This document shows positions 23,188 to 32,167 of a stretch of DNA of 64,000 nucleotides, in pieces (position 1 is the first letter of the stretch; every line of letters starts with the position of its first letter). The stretch spans positions 1-64,000 of the forward strand of contig NZ_JAFLRH010000034.1 of assembly GCF_017310645.1 (NCBI RefSeq). Reading direction: 5' to 3'. This DNA comes from Paradesulfitobacterium ferrireducens (GTDB lineage: Bacteria > Bacillota > Desulfitobacteriia > Desulfitobacteriales > Desulfitobacteriaceae). The translations under genes were made by a program, and so were the position numbers. The notes under the pieces were generated by a model that was not told the origin of the DNA, ran no database searches, and saw nothing but the letters and a program-made list of their open reading frames with translations.

Positions 23188-24168
23188 TTATTCCAGTTCT
23201 CTTCCTTTGCCATCCGGTGCATCCAGGTACTCGCCGGTCAGCTTCAGGAATACATCCTCAAGCGTGGCGGGGCGAAGATTCTGGTAAGCCAAAGGAATTT
23301 TGGCGACGGCAGCCTGTTTTCTCAGCTTCGCGGACAAAAATTCCCCCTGTTGGGTAAAGATGATGAGATCAGTTCCCAACACCTGGTGGGATTTAACTAA
23401 AGGGCCTCCCCAATTAAGAAACCTATTAACTAATTCGGCAGGTATTTTTTGTTTTTGGGTAAATCCAATTTCCACGGCATCGCGCCCGACATGCTTTTGC
23501 ACCAGTTCAGCCGGGGTCCCCTGCTCCAGGATTTCCCCGTGGTGCATAATAATCAGCCGGTCACACAGCTGGCTGGCTTCCTCCAGATAGTGGGTCGTAA
23601 GGAGCATCGTTGTGCCCTCCTCTTTAAGCTGGCGCAGGCGCTGCCAGACAAGGCGGCGGGCATGAGGGTCCAAGCCGGTGGTGGGTTCGTCTAAAATCAG
23701 AATGCCGGGATCATTGATCAACGCCCGGCCTATGGTCAAGCGGCGCTTAAGCCCTCCGGAAAGGTTTTCCACCACGTCATTGGCCTTGTCTTCCAGCCCC
23801 ATGAAGGAGAGAATCTCATCCGCCCGGGTACGCGCCGTTTTGCGGTCCAAACGGAAATAGCCGGCATAGACCAGCAGGTTTTCCCTCACGGTCAGTTCAG
23901 GGTCCAGGTTGTCCTCTTGCGACACAATCCCCAACAAAGACTTGGCATCACGGGCGTTGGTCATGATATCCATGCCCAAAACCTCAAGCTTGCCCGAGGT
24001 AACCGGAGAAAATCCATAGATCATTTTGACAGTTGAGGTCTTGCCGGCACCATTCGGGCCCAGTAATCCGAAACATTCCCCGTACTTCACGGAAAAGTCT
24101 ATTTCGTTGACGGCAGTAAAATGGCCGAAACGTTTTGTTAATTTCTTGGCTTCAATGGCAAATTCCAT
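23188..24168 (-). CDS. ABC transporter ATP-binding protein (NodI/DrrA-like)
   Basis: A 326-residue exporter ATPase. Walker A is GLLGPNGAGKTS, the Q-loop VSQEDN, signature LSGGLKRRLTIG, Walker B LILDEPTTGLDPHARR, and the H-loop TTHYLEEA. The extended C-terminal domain ends with LEDVFLKLTGEYL, typical of DrrA/NodI-type two-component exporters. ATG 24168 is preferred, about 12 bases after GGAGGAG; a TTG at 24189 lacks a site. It is first in a two-gene operon with the permease. Confidence 0.92.
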   Translation of the reverse strand: MEFAIEAKKLTKRFGHFTAVNEIDFSVKYGECFGLLGPNGAGKTSTVKMIYGFSPVTSGKLEVLGMDIMTNARDAKSLLGIVSQEDNLDPELTVRENLLVYAGYFRLDRKTARTRADEILSFMGLEDKANDVVENLSGGLKRRLTIGRALINDPGILILDEPTTGLDPHARRLVWQRLRQLKEEGTTMLLTTHYLEEASQLCDRLIIMHHGEILEQGTPAELVQKHVGRDAVEIGFTQKQKIPAELVNRFLNWGGPLVKSHQVLGTDLIIFTQQGEFLSAKLRKQAAVAKIPLAYQNLRPATLEDVFLKLTGEYLDAPDGKGRELE

Positions 24169-24189
24169 AAGACGATGCCGCTCCTCCAA

Positions 24190-24509
24190 AGCCGGTGGTT
24201 AAATAGCCGACAAATTGAGTATAACCTAAATCTGGAAATGGGACAAGCAGATTATTCACTGGTTCAGGAAGATTGCTAAAGTAGTTTTTTCATTTGGACA
24301 CTAACTTGGTAATTTAGTTCTTTCTCCGTCTTTCATATTCCTGCAAAAGGCGTCATCCTGGCTTCCGACCTTCAGAAGAGCGAATCCTTGCATACAGAAG
24401 AATACCTGCTTGGCGGAGTGCGTGAATCAGACGTAATCCCGGATAGACCGGCCCTGGTTTTTTTGGTAAACTAAGCAGAGAAAACATACCGGAAGGTGGA
24501 ATCTTATCC
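24190..24509. other. intergenic region with a stray coding-like tail
   Basis: A 320-base stretch between divergent genes. One plus-strand frame, about 24338-24474, reads HIPAKGVILASDLQKSESLH, TEEYLLGGVRESDVIPDRPA, LVFLVN and stop. It looks like the C-terminal tail of a lost gene but has no start and no recognised family. GGAAGGTGG before 24510 is the ribosome site of the next gene. No T-box or terminator was found. Confidence 0.35.
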
Positions 24510-25808
24510 ATGAACCCTCTAGCCCAACAGCTTAATCAGGAACTTCAGGCCGCCAATCCTTACATTTATGACATGCTGTCTGATTTAGGAAAAAGCCTTT
24601 ACTTTCCCAAGGGTATCCTGACCCAGTCTGCGGAAGCGAGACAAAAGGCCCACCGCTTCAATGCCACCATCGGGATTGCCACGGAAGAGGACGAACCATT
24701 ATATTTGCCGGTGATTCAAGAAACCCTGACGGCGTATAAGCCCCAGGACATCTATACTTACGCCCCTCCGGCAGGCAAGGCGGAACTGAGGAAGGCCTGG
24801 CGTGCCAAAATGCTCCAGGAAAACCCCTCCCTTCAAGGGAAGAATTTCAGCAATCCGATTGTGACTAATGCCCTAACCCATGGCTTAAGCATTGTGGCGG
24901 ATATGTTTATCGAGGAAAATGACGCCTTGATTTTGCCGGACAAAATCTGGGGCAACTATAACCTGATCTTCGGTGTGCGCCGGGGAGCGAAAACCGTTAC
25001 CTATCCTTTTTTTACAGATCAAGGGAAATTTAATGCCAAAGGAATGAAAGAAGCCTTGCTTTCCCAAAAGGAGCAGGGCAAGGCGCTCTTGCTTTTAAAC
25101 TTCCCGAACAATCCCACTGGCTACACCCCTACGGAAGCGGAAGCCGCCGAAATTGTACTGGCCGTAAAAGAGGCGGCAGACCAGGGCGTAAATGTGGTTG
25201 CTGTGACGGATGATGCCTACTTCGGCTTATTCTATGAAGACTCAATCACGGAATCGTTGTTCGGCAGGCTGGCCGGTATTCACCCGCGAGTCTTGGCGGT
25301 TAAAGTGGATGGGGCCACCAAGGAAGAGTATGTATGGGGTTTCCGGGTTGGGTTTATCACCTTCGCCGCAGGTACCGCGGTGCTTAATGCTTTAGAAAAC
25401 AAAGCGCTGGGCCTTATTCGCGGCGTCATCTCCAGCGTCACCCACCCCTCTCAGACCTTTATTTTGCACGCCTTGCAAGCTCCTGAGTTTGCGGCGCAAA
25501 AGCGCGCGAAGTATGAAGTCCTCAAACGACGCGCCGTAAAAGTTAAAGAGGTGCTTGACAGCGGTAAGTATAATGACGTGTGGGAGTACTATCCTTTTAA
25601 TTCCGGCTATTTTATGTGCTTAAAGCTCAAGCGCGTGCATGCGGAAAAGCTGCGCCTGCATTTGCTCGAACACTATGGGGTCGGGGTCATTTCCTTGGGC
25701 GAAAAGGATGTGCGCATTGCTTTTTCCTGTGTTGAGGAAAGGGATCTCGCAGAACTATTTGAGCTTATCCATAGAGGGGTTAAGGATTTAGAAGCTAAAG
25801 GAGTATAA
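24510..25808 (+). CDS. PLP-dependent class I/II aminotransferase
   Basis: A fold-type I aminotransferase of 432 residues. LNFPNNPTGYTPTEAEA, VTDDAYFGLFYED (PLP-contact Asp/Tyr) and the Schiff-base lysine at about residue 271 in VDGATKEEYVWGFRVGF are evident. The lysine context (GATKEEY) differs from the common SFSK and marks a distinct subgroup, so the substrate is not predictable. It is 5 bases upstream of the SNF2 helicase gene, hence probably co-transcribed, although no functional link is evident. Confidence 0.85.
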   Translation: MNPLAQQLNQELQAANPYIYDMLSDLGKSLYFPKGILTQSAEARQKAHRFNATIGIATEEDEPLYLPVIQETLTAYKPQDIYTYAPPAGKAELRKAWRAKMLQENPSLQGKNFSNPIVTNALTHGLSIVADMFIEENDALILPDKIWGNYNLIFGVRRGAKTVTYPFFTDQGKFNAKGMKEALLSQKEQGKALLLLNFPNNPTGYTPTEAEAAEIVLAVKEAADQGVNVVAVTDDAYFGLFYEDSITESLFGRLAGIHPRVLAVKVDGATKEEYVWGFRVGFITFAAGTAVLNALENKALGLIRGVISSVTHPSQTFILHALQAPEFAAQKRAKYEVLKRRAVKVKEVLDSGKYNDVWEYYPFNSGYFMCLKLKRVHAEKLRLHLLEHYGVGVISLGEKDVRIAFSCVEERDLAELFELIHRGVKDLEAKGV

Positions 25809-25813
25809 TTTCC

Positions 25814-28800
25814 ATGTCCCCATTAGAGATCAGCAACAATGAAATCATGGCTATTGCCACCAATAAAGCGGTCTATAGCCATGGGTTGGCGTATTATATG
25901 GCTCAGAGGGTAAAGGATTTTGTGTTCGACCCGGAGACAGGTGTTGCCAGCGCGACGGTTAAGGGGTCGGAGCTTTATCGTGTCCTCGTGGGTTTGAACA
26001 AAAACAGCACAATCAGACAGTATCAATGTACCTGCCCGGCTTACAATCTCTACCCCGGGGCATGCAAACATATCGTGGCAGTGCTTAAAACCCTTCAACT
26101 GCGAATGAACCCGGCGAAAATCAAACGTGAAGCCAAGGAGCGCGCAACCAGTGAATTGTTGTCATTTTTTGCTGCTCAACGCCAGGACCTGCCTAAGGAA
26201 GAGATCAATTTAAGTGTGGAACTGGATATTGTACGTATGTCCGGTAAAGCTGCGGGACGCTTGCAGCTGAAAGTGGGGCAGCAACGCCTGTATGTAGTGA
26301 AGAGCATTGGGGAGTTTCTGAGACGTATCAGAGACGGAAGATCTTTGGAATTCGGCAAGCAATTCCACTATGACCCGTCCAGACATACCTTCAGAGAAGA
26401 AGACCGTCCTTTGATTGCCATGTTGCTGGAAATCCTTGAACAATATGAAGCGCTGGAGGAAATGAGCAGTTTCTATTACCAGGAAAGGATTTTTAACCAG
26501 AGGGATTTATGGTTAAAAGGGTCTAATCTGAAAAGGCTGCTGGATGCTCTGGGAGACAAAGAGTACTCCCAGGGAAACAATACCGGCTCCCCAGGCTCCA
26601 ATTCCAGCCGGACTGCTACAATCAGCCGGGAGGGGCTGCCCCTGGAGTTTTCACTGCGCACAGAAGCTCAGGATCTGGCCTTGGTCTTGGAAACGGATGA
26701 ATGGCCGCTCCAACTGACGCCGGACGGTAGTTATTACCTATATAAGGACCGGATCTACCAGGCCTCTCCGGCCCAAAAAGAGAGTTTGCCTTCACTCCTT
26801 AAGGCTTACGAGCAGGGATTCAGCAACGACATTCTCCTGCCGGCGGCACGCAAGGAGTTTTTCGTGTCTGAGGCTTTGCCCCGCATTGAAAAAGTGGGTA
26901 AGGTCAAAATTGAACCCGAGCTTGCCCGGAAATTTAGGCGCCAGGATCTGGTTTCTAAAATTTACTTTGACCGTTCAGACACGGACGGAATCAGAGCGCG
27001 GGTGGAATTTCACTACGGAGAAACGGTCATCAATCCGTTCGCGGGCACCATGGCCTCCGCCATGGCCTCCGCCTCGGCTGCCGGCACCTCTACCCAAGCA
27101 ACAGGTGAGATAATTCTGATTCGGGCGGTAGAGCAGGAACGCAAGATTTTAAGCATCCTGGAGCAGGCGGAGTTCAGTGTCCATCAGGGCCGGATTCACC
27201 TGGAAGACGATGAGCAAATATATGACTTTATTATGTCCTATTTGACACCGCTCCAGGAATTAGCCGAACTTTACTATTCGGATGAGTTTAAGCTGACCGT
27301 CCGCTCGTCGACCTCTTTTTCCGGGCGGGTGCGTTTGGATGAGAATTTGGACCTTCTGGAAGTATCGTTTGAGTACAGCGATATTGATCAGGGGGAACTG
27401 GGAGATATTTTTAGATCCCTGAGACTGAAGAAAAAATATTACCGCCTCCGCGACGGTTCATTTCTGAACCTGGAGCAGCCTGAATTGGAGCAATTCGCCA
27501 AACTCGCGGATACCTTGAACCTCAAGGCGGATGATCTAAATCAGAAGGTGTTCAAGCTCCCGAAATACCGGGCGCTGTATATCGATAATTTCCTGCGCCA
27601 GGCCAGCCTTCCGGGGATTCAGCGCAACAAGGCTTTTAAGCATCTGGTGCAAAGTATCCTAGAACCCCAGGATGCGGAGTATGAAGTGCCGTCTATACTG
27701 CAGACCGTGCTCAGGGAGTATCAGAGGACCGGTTTCAAATGGCTTAAAACTCTGGCGGCCTATGGCCTGGGCGGGATACTTGCGGACGACATGGGCCTGG
27801 GTAAGACCCTGCAGGTTCTGGCCTTTATCCAGTCCGAGAAAGAAGCTTCCCCCGGTTCCCTTTCCGCGCCTGCCCTGGTGATTGCCCCGACCTCGCTTGT
27901 GTATAACTGGCAGGAGGAAGCCAAGAAGTTTGTGCCCGGCCTGAAAGTGCTGGTGGTTGACGGCAAGCCCCAGATGCGCCAGGAGCTGCTGGCCGGGTGC
28001 AGGGATTGGGATCTGGTGGTTACTTCTTATCCGATGCTGCGGCGCGACATTGAACATTATGCCAAGCTTGAGTTTTCCTGCTGCTTTCTGGATGAGGCCC
28101 AGCACATCAAGAATCCGGGTACAATCAACGCCAAATCCGTGCAGCGGCTGCAGGCCAAAGGGTATTTCGCTTTGACCGGTACCCCCATTGAAAACTCCCT
28201 GTCCGAACTCTGGTCTATCTTTAACTTCACCATGCCGGGATACCTGCTCTCACACCAGGAGTTTCAGAAAAAATATGAACTGCCCATTGTCAAGGGAACG
28301 GATGCTGAACCCCTAATTGAATTAAGCCGGCAGGTTAACCCCTTCATCTTGCGCCGCCTGAAAAAGGATGTCTTAAAGGAACTTCCGGATAAGATCGAGA
28401 CCAAACTGCAGGCCCAGATGACGACTGAGCAAAGCAAGATTTACCTGTCGTTTTGGCAGGAGGCCCGTAAAAACCTGGCTCAGGAAATCAAAACAGCGGG
28501 TTTTGAAAAAAGCCAGATCAAGATTTTGGCGGCACTCACCCGGCTTCGGCAAATCTGCTCCCATCCGGGCATGTTTGTGGAAGGATACACCGGAGAGAGC
28601 GGCAAAATGCAACTCTTTCAAGAGATCCTGGCGGATGCCCTGGACGGGGGTCACCGGATTTTGGTGTTTTCGCAGTTCACCTCCATGCTGGATATTATCC
28701 AGCACCATTTGGATGCGGAAAAGATTGAGCATTTTTATCTCCGCGGCTCCACCAAAGCCTCGGAACGGGCGGAAATGGTACAAGCCTTCAATGCCGGAGC

Positions 28801-29113
28801 GGGGAAGGTGTTTCTGATTTCTTTAAAAGCGGGAGGCACCGGCTTAAATCTGACCGGTGCCGACATGGTGATTCATTATGACCCTTGGTGGAATCCGGCG
28901 GTCGAGGAACAGGCTACCGACCGCGCTCACCGCATCGGCCAGAAGAAGGCGGTGCAGGTGATTAAACTGGTGACCCAGGGAACGATCGAGGAAAAGGTAT
29001 ATGCCCTGCAGGAGAAGAAAAAGGAACTGATCGAGGCCGTGATTCAGCCGGGGGAGACGATGCTCTCCAAATTAACGGAAGAGGAATTGCGCGAGCTGTT
29101 TGAGATGAGGTAA
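25814..29113 (+). CDS. SWIM zinc-finger SNF2/Rad54-type helicase
   Basis: A 1099-residue bacterial SNF2 ATPase (dsDNA translocase). N-terminal SWIM zinc finger C72-x-C74-x9-C84-x-H86 (CTCPAYNLYPGACKH), then a long SNF2-associated region. The two RecA-like domains follow: Walker A ILADDMGLGKTLQ (about 655), DEAQ box FLDEAQHIKN (about 760), LTGTPIENSLSELWSIF, and in the second domain ISLKAGGTGLNLT, the WWNPAVEEQATDRAHRIGQ arginine-finger motif VI, and a C-terminal EEL..LFE tail. It is full length for this family. It probably remodels protein-DNA complexes in repair or transcription. ATG 25814 lies 5 bases after the aminotransferase stop. Confidence 0.93.
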   Translation: MSPLEISNNEIMAIATNKAVYSHGLAYYMAQRVKDFVFDPETGVASATVKGSELYRVLVGLNKNSTIRQYQCTCPAYNLYPGACKHIVAVLKTLQLRMNPAKIKREAKERATSELLSFFAAQRQDLPKEEINLSVELDIVRMSGKAAGRLQLKVGQQRLYVVKSIGEFLRRIRDGRSLEFGKQFHYDPSRHTFREEDRPLIAMLLEILEQYEALEEMSSFYYQERIFNQRDLWLKGSNLKRLLDALGDKEYSQGNNTGSPGSNSSRTATISREGLPLEFSLRTEAQDLALVLETDEWPLQLTPDGSYYLYKDRIYQASPAQKESLPSLLKAYEQGFSNDILLPAARKEFFVSEALPRIEKVGKVKIEPELARKFRRQDLVSKIYFDRSDTDGIRARVEFHYGETVINPFAGTMASAMASASAAGTSTQATGEIILIRAVEQERKILSILEQAEFSVHQGRIHLEDDEQIYDFIMSYLTPLQELAELYYSDEFKLTVRSSTSFSGRVRLDENLDLLEVSFEYSDIDQGELGDIFRSLRLKKKYYRLRDGSFLNLEQPELEQFAKLADTLNLKADDLNQKVFKLPKYRALYIDNFLRQASLPGIQRNKAFKHLVQSILEPQDAEYEVPSILQTVLREYQRTGFKWLKTLAAYGLGGILADDMGLGKTLQVLAFIQSEKEASPGSLSAPALVIAPTSLVYNWQEEAKKFVPGLKVLVVDGKPQMRQELLAGCRDWDLVVTSYPMLRRDIEHYAKLEFSCCFLDEAQHIKNPGTINAKSVQRLQAKGYFALTGTPIENSLSELWSIFNFTMPGYLLSHQEFQKKYELPIVKGTDAEPLIELSRQVNPFILRRLKKDVLKELPDKIETKLQAQMTTEQSKIYLSFWQEARKNLAQEIKTAGFEKSQIKILAALTRLRQICSHPGMFVEGYTGESGKMQLFQEILADALDGGHRILVFSQFTSMLDIIQHHLDAEKIEHFYLRGSTKASERAEMVQAFNAGAGKVFLISLKAGGTGLNLTGADMVIHYDPWWNPAVEEQATDRAHRIGQKKAVQVIKLVTQGTIEEKVYALQEKKKELIEAVIQPGETMLSKLTEEELRELFEMR

Positions 29114-29140
29114 CTAAGAAACTATTTTCGAACGCCGCAA

Positions 29141-29548
29141 CTACTTTAATAATGGATAAAGAATTTTGTCTTCATTGCTCACGCGCTTTTTTAAGGCTTT
29201 CAGGATATCAGTCGTGTCTTTGATAAATTTAGCAGGGTTTGCCTTAATCCCTGAAACAATGCGGTAATTATTTTTGTAGTCGGTGAAAGCCTGGGCGATA
29301 CCCCCCATTTCCTGGCTGAACTGTTCGGCGATCTTTCTTACTTTTTCATCTGATTGGGCCTTAAGTTTAGGGTAGAGGTGGTCATCCTCGGTTTTCAGGT
29401 GAATACTGATGAGCCCAGCCAGGCGGCTAATTTTCATGGATAAGTCAAAAGCGTTATTGGTTGAGTTTTCCGGAGTTAAAGCCAGCTCGATTTCTTTAAC
29501 CTGGGCTCTGATTTCTTGGTGCTGCCGGTTTAAAGTGGTCAAATCCAT
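29141..29548 (-). CDS. hemerythrin-like HHE domain protein
   Basis: About 135 residues forming one four-helix hemerythrin-like domain. Candidate di-iron ligands are in LNRQHQEI, ISIHLKTEDDHLYPKL and RVSNEDKILYPLL. The last helix has N-E in place of the usual H-E pair, so metal binding may be altered. Such proteins sense or buffer oxygen, NO or iron in anaerobes. ATG 29548, nine bases after AAAGGGG, is preferred over the ATG that overlaps the ribosome site. It is a monocistronic gene, convergent with the SNF2 gene. Confidence 0.75.
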   Translation of the reverse strand: MDLTTLNRQHQEIRAQVKEIELALTPENSTNNAFDLSMKISRLAGLISIHLKTEDDHLYPKLKAQSDEKVRKIAEQFSQEMGGIAQAFTDYKNNYRIVSGIKANPAKFIKDTTDILKALKKRVSNEDKILYPLLK

Positions 29549-29713
29549 ACATGGCATCCCCTTTCTTTTTCAGGTTAATGCGTGGCGGATTTTATGATTG
29601 CCTATGTACCCTGCCTTTGAACTTATATTACTAGGTCTGAAGCGAGTGAGGTGTGATTCAGGTCATACTTCTATGGTGCTTTGTGTTCTAGACTGACATT
29701 ATTAGAAAATAGT

Positions 29714-29745
29714 AAAGCCTGGCTATAGCCAGGCTTTTATTCTTC
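29714..29745. terminator. hairpin with T tract in the hemerythrin-cwlD interval
   Basis: AAAGCCTGGC (29714-29723), loop TATA, GCCAGGCTTT (29728-29737), then TTATTCTT. It lies in a 317-base divergent interval and ends no obvious gene, so it may close a leader or a small unseen transcript. Nothing else is evident in this interval. Confidence 0.6.
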
Positions 29746-29865
29746 GTTATTTTTATTAACTGGTAGGAGGTTCTTTCTTCTTTCGGTTTTGGCAGTTTGT
29801 CCGATGACATATTCCATAGTCCATTCCCATATGGTAAAGCGAAAGCGTGAAATAGGGGGATGGGC

Positions 29866-30621
29866 ATGAAAGCATATAGATGGAAGCCAAGAAAGAGAAG
29901 GAACCTCCTTTATCTGGGGCTCTTGGTCACAGCGCTTTTTGTCATTGGAGTGTTCTGGCGGGCCGAGCATCAGGATGCTGAGATCTGGAACTGGACTCTG
30001 GGGGACAAGGTTGTGGTTATTGATGCCGGGCACGGCGGGGTTGATCCCGGTGCGGTGGGCAAAAACCAAACCTTGGAAAAGGACATTACCCTAGCAGTGG
30101 CCAAGCGCCTCCAGCTTTTGATTGAGCAGGGAGGCGGCAAAGCGGTCATGGTGCGTACGGAAGATAACGACTTGGGAACTTCGCAGGGACTGCTTAAGCG
30201 CAAACGGGAAGATTTGGCCCAGCGCCTGCAACTGGCGATGGACTCTCAGGCAGATGTCTATCTCAGTATTCATGCCAATAGTTTTCCCAATGAGAAGCTA
30301 AGCGGGGCCCAAGTTTTCTATTTTGCCGATCACCCGGAGAGCAAAAACCTGGCCGTAGCCGTGCAGCAGAGCTTAAACTCAGCCATTAACGGCAAAAGAG
30401 TGGCCAAAGGAAATAAAGATTTGTTTATTTTGAAAAAGGCGAACCGGACTGCAATTACGGTAGAGGTCGGCTTTGTCTCCAATCCTACGGAGGAGCAGAT
30501 GCTGAAAGACCCCGGGTACCAGCAGAAATTGGCGCTGGCGATTTATGAAGGGTTGGGGAATTATTTAAGCAAGGCCCAGAGCATCAAACCGGATGCCAAC
30601 AATGCCAACAGTGCGAAGTAG
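29866..30621 (+). CDS. cwlD: N-acetylmuramoyl-L-alanine amidase CwlD
   Basis: A zinc-dependent amidase (Amidase_3) of about 251 residues. An N-terminal membrane anchor (LLYLGLLVTALFVIGVFW) is followed by the catalytic domain: VVIDAGHGGVDPGAVG (first His), LEKDITLAVAKRLQ (Glu), YLSIHANSFP (second His) and AITVEVGFVSNPTEE (catalytic Glu). The size and the GVDPGAVG..... NEKLSGAQVFYF pattern match CwlD, which makes muramic delta-lactam in spore cortex. This supports an endospore former. ATG 29866 is six bases after AGGGGG. A terminator follows. Confidence 0.9.
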   Translation: MKAYRWKPRKRRNLLYLGLLVTALFVIGVFWRAEHQDAEIWNWTLGDKVVVIDAGHGGVDPGAVGKNQTLEKDITLAVAKRLQLLIEQGGGKAVMVRTEDNDLGTSQGLLKRKREDLAQRLQLAMDSQADVYLSIHANSFPNEKLSGAQVFYFADHPESKNLAVAVQQSLNSAINGKRVAKGNKDLFILKKANRTAITVEVGFVSNPTEEQMLKDPGYQQKLALAIYEGLGNYLSKAQSIKPDANNANSAK

Positions 30622-30709
30622 ATATATAGGATATATATAGCTAGATTGAGAATCAGTCAAGGCTTATGTAATAAATACGGATTAATAGATATGGTTGGGG
30701 CAAATAAAG

Positions 30710-30757
30710 GAGCTGCTCTTGATTGCGGTGAATACGCACACAAGGCAGCTCTTTTTA
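30710..30757 (+). terminator. terminator-like hairpin between cwlD and htpX
   Basis: GAGCTGC (30710-30716) pairs with GCAGCTC (30745-30751), followed by CTTTTTATG. The loop contains a smaller GCG/CGC stem. It lies between convergent genes. Confidence 0.6.
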
Positions 30758-30760
30758 TGC

Positions 30761-31618
30761 CTAACGCAGGTTCATGCTTTGCAGCCGCTTAATCCGCTCG
30801 CCAATTGGCGGGTGGGTGCTGAACAATGATACGAGTCTTTGCCCATTCAAAGGATTCACGATAAAGAGATGGCTGGCAGCCGGATTGACCTGCATGGGCA
30901 TGATGCTAGATGCCCGCTCCAGCTTGGCCAGGGCGCTGGCTAAGCCATAAGGCTGGCCGGCAATCTCGGCGCCGGTGGAATCGGCCAGGTACTCACGGGA
31001 ACGGGAAATGGCCATTTGCACCAGCATGGCGGCGAGCGGGCCCAGGATAATCAAAGGCAGGGCTGCCAGGCCGGAGCCGCCTTCATCATCATTGCTGCCG
31101 AAGCCGCCGAACATCAAGGCCCATTGGGCCCAGTTGGCTATGGTGGTGATCACCCCGGCCATGACGGCAGCCATGGTGCTGATAAGCACGTCCCGGTTTC
31201 TGATGTGGGCGAGTTCGTGCGCCAGAACCCCTTCCAATTCCTCGCGGCTGAGCATCTGCAGCAACCCTTGGGTTACAGCAACGGCGGAATGGGCAGGATC
31301 GCGCCCGGTGGCAAACGCATTGGGCTGGCCGGAGGGAATTCCATACACTCTCGGCATCGGCAGCCCCGCTTGATAAGAGAGCCTTTCAATAATCTCAAAA
31401 AGGTAAGGATTCTCTTCCCGACTCAGCGGCACAGCGCGGGTCATGGTGAGAGCAATTTTATCGCTGAACCAATAGCTCCCTCCGTTCATGATCAAGGCAA
31501 AGATAAAGGCCATGACCATCCCTTGTTGCCCGCCCAGGGCTCTGCCGATAAGGACGACCAGAATCGTCAGGATACTCATTAAGGTAATAGTTTTCAGTTG
31601 GTTGCCGAATCCGTTCAT
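30761..31618 (-). CDS. htpX: HtpX-family zinc metalloprotease
   Basis: A membrane M48 protease of about 285 residues for quality control of membrane proteins. Two N-terminal helices (TLMSILTILVVLIGRALGG and MAFIFALIMNGGSYWF) precede the zinc motif HELAH in VLAHELAHIRNRDVLIST. Two further hydrophobic segments and the third zinc ligand region SREYLADSTGAEI follow. The C-terminus LFSTHPPIGERIKRL is the family end. ATG 31618 has GGGGAG upstream; the longer frame to 31690 lacks a ribosome site. Its message starts with an apparent manganese riboswitch. Confidence 0.92.
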   Translation of the reverse strand: MNGFGNQLKTITLMSILTILVVLIGRALGGQQGMVMAFIFALIMNGGSYWFSDKIALTMTRAVPLSREENPYLFEIIERLSYQAGLPMPRVYGIPSGQPNAFATGRDPAHSAVAVTQGLLQMLSREELEGVLAHELAHIRNRDVLISTMAAVMAGVITTIANWAQWALMFGGFGSNDDEGGSGLAALPLIILGPLAAMLVQMAISRSREYLADSTGAEIAGQPYGLASALAKLERASSIMPMQVNPAASHLFIVNPLNGQRLVSLFSTHPPIGERIKRLQSMNLR

Positions 31619-31742
31619 TTTACTTTCATCTCCCCTCAAATTTTGTATATTTTCGAATTTAGAAGATGGTATTGTTAGATTGAGGTTCACTCCTTTGCAT
31701 ACAGAGGTTCTTCTATATAATTTACCCTATTTTCGATATAAA

Positions 31743-31857
31743 AAGACCTTTACCTGGAAGAGGTAAAGGTCTTGCCTACAACATTTCGTTGCCAACAAAG
31801 CCGGGGTTTCTTCGACCCGTACTGACGACTTTGCTGTGAGGGCTACTCCCCTTTAAC
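31743..31857 (-). promoter_or_regulatory. yybP-ykoY (Mn2+) riboswitch with competing terminator
   Basis: Read on the minus strand. GTTAAAGG-GGAGTAGC opens the element (31857 downward), then GTCGTCAGTACGG, ACCCCGGC, and GGCAAGACC-TTTACC (31776-31762). The GGGGAGTAG and GCAAGACC loops are the conserved metal-binding halves of the yybP-ykoY class. The 5' GTTAAAGG pairs with CCTTTACC to form P1. The same CCTTTACC can instead pair inside a terminator (GGTAAAGGTCTT and AAGACCTTTACC arms, loop of seven, then TTTTTAT). Binding would therefore prevent termination. The element is 125 bases upstream of htpX. Confidence 0.8.
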
Positions 31858-31870
31858 ATATGTTACTTTT

Positions 31871-31899
31871 ATTTTATGCGAAAAGGACAACTGCGTCAA
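31871..31899 (-). promoter_or_regulatory. sigma-A promoter of the riboswitch-htpX transcript
   Basis: Minus-strand -35 TTGACG (31894-31899), 17-bp spacer, -10 TAAAAT (31871-31876). It is about 14 bases before the aptamer begins. Confidence 0.8.
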
Positions 31900-32031
31900 G
31901 GGATTTAACTCATATTATGATCGGCGTCTCCACCGTTCGGTGTAGACTTATGACTATTTAGCACTGAATAAATACCTTTGGAGCCTAAAGTACTTATTTT
32001 ATTTAAGCTTAATGGTATTATACTCACAACT

Positions 32032-32049
32032 AACTGGTAGTAACATGTT
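32032..32049. promoter_or_regulatory. GntR operator-like dyad 1
   Basis: AACTGGTAGTAACATGTT, an imperfect palindrome AAC-N2-GT-N4-AC-N2-GTT just downstream of a TATACT/TATTAT -10-like sequence and 119 bp before the regulator gene. The same dyad recurs inverted at 38917-38934 and, less well, at 33057-33074. Confidence 0.55.
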
Positions 32050-32167
32050 AAGCCAGGAGGTGCTGTAAATGAACAATTAACGACAAATAGTCATAACATG
32101 ATACATCAAGTTGCTTTGGGAGCCTTTATTCGCATTAAGTTAATCCTACAGAAAGAAGGTTACTTAA

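Noticed and set aside
24190-24509. T-box leader before the aminotransferase gene
   Set aside because: No T-box sequence AGGGTGGNACCGCG, specifier stem or terminator was found.
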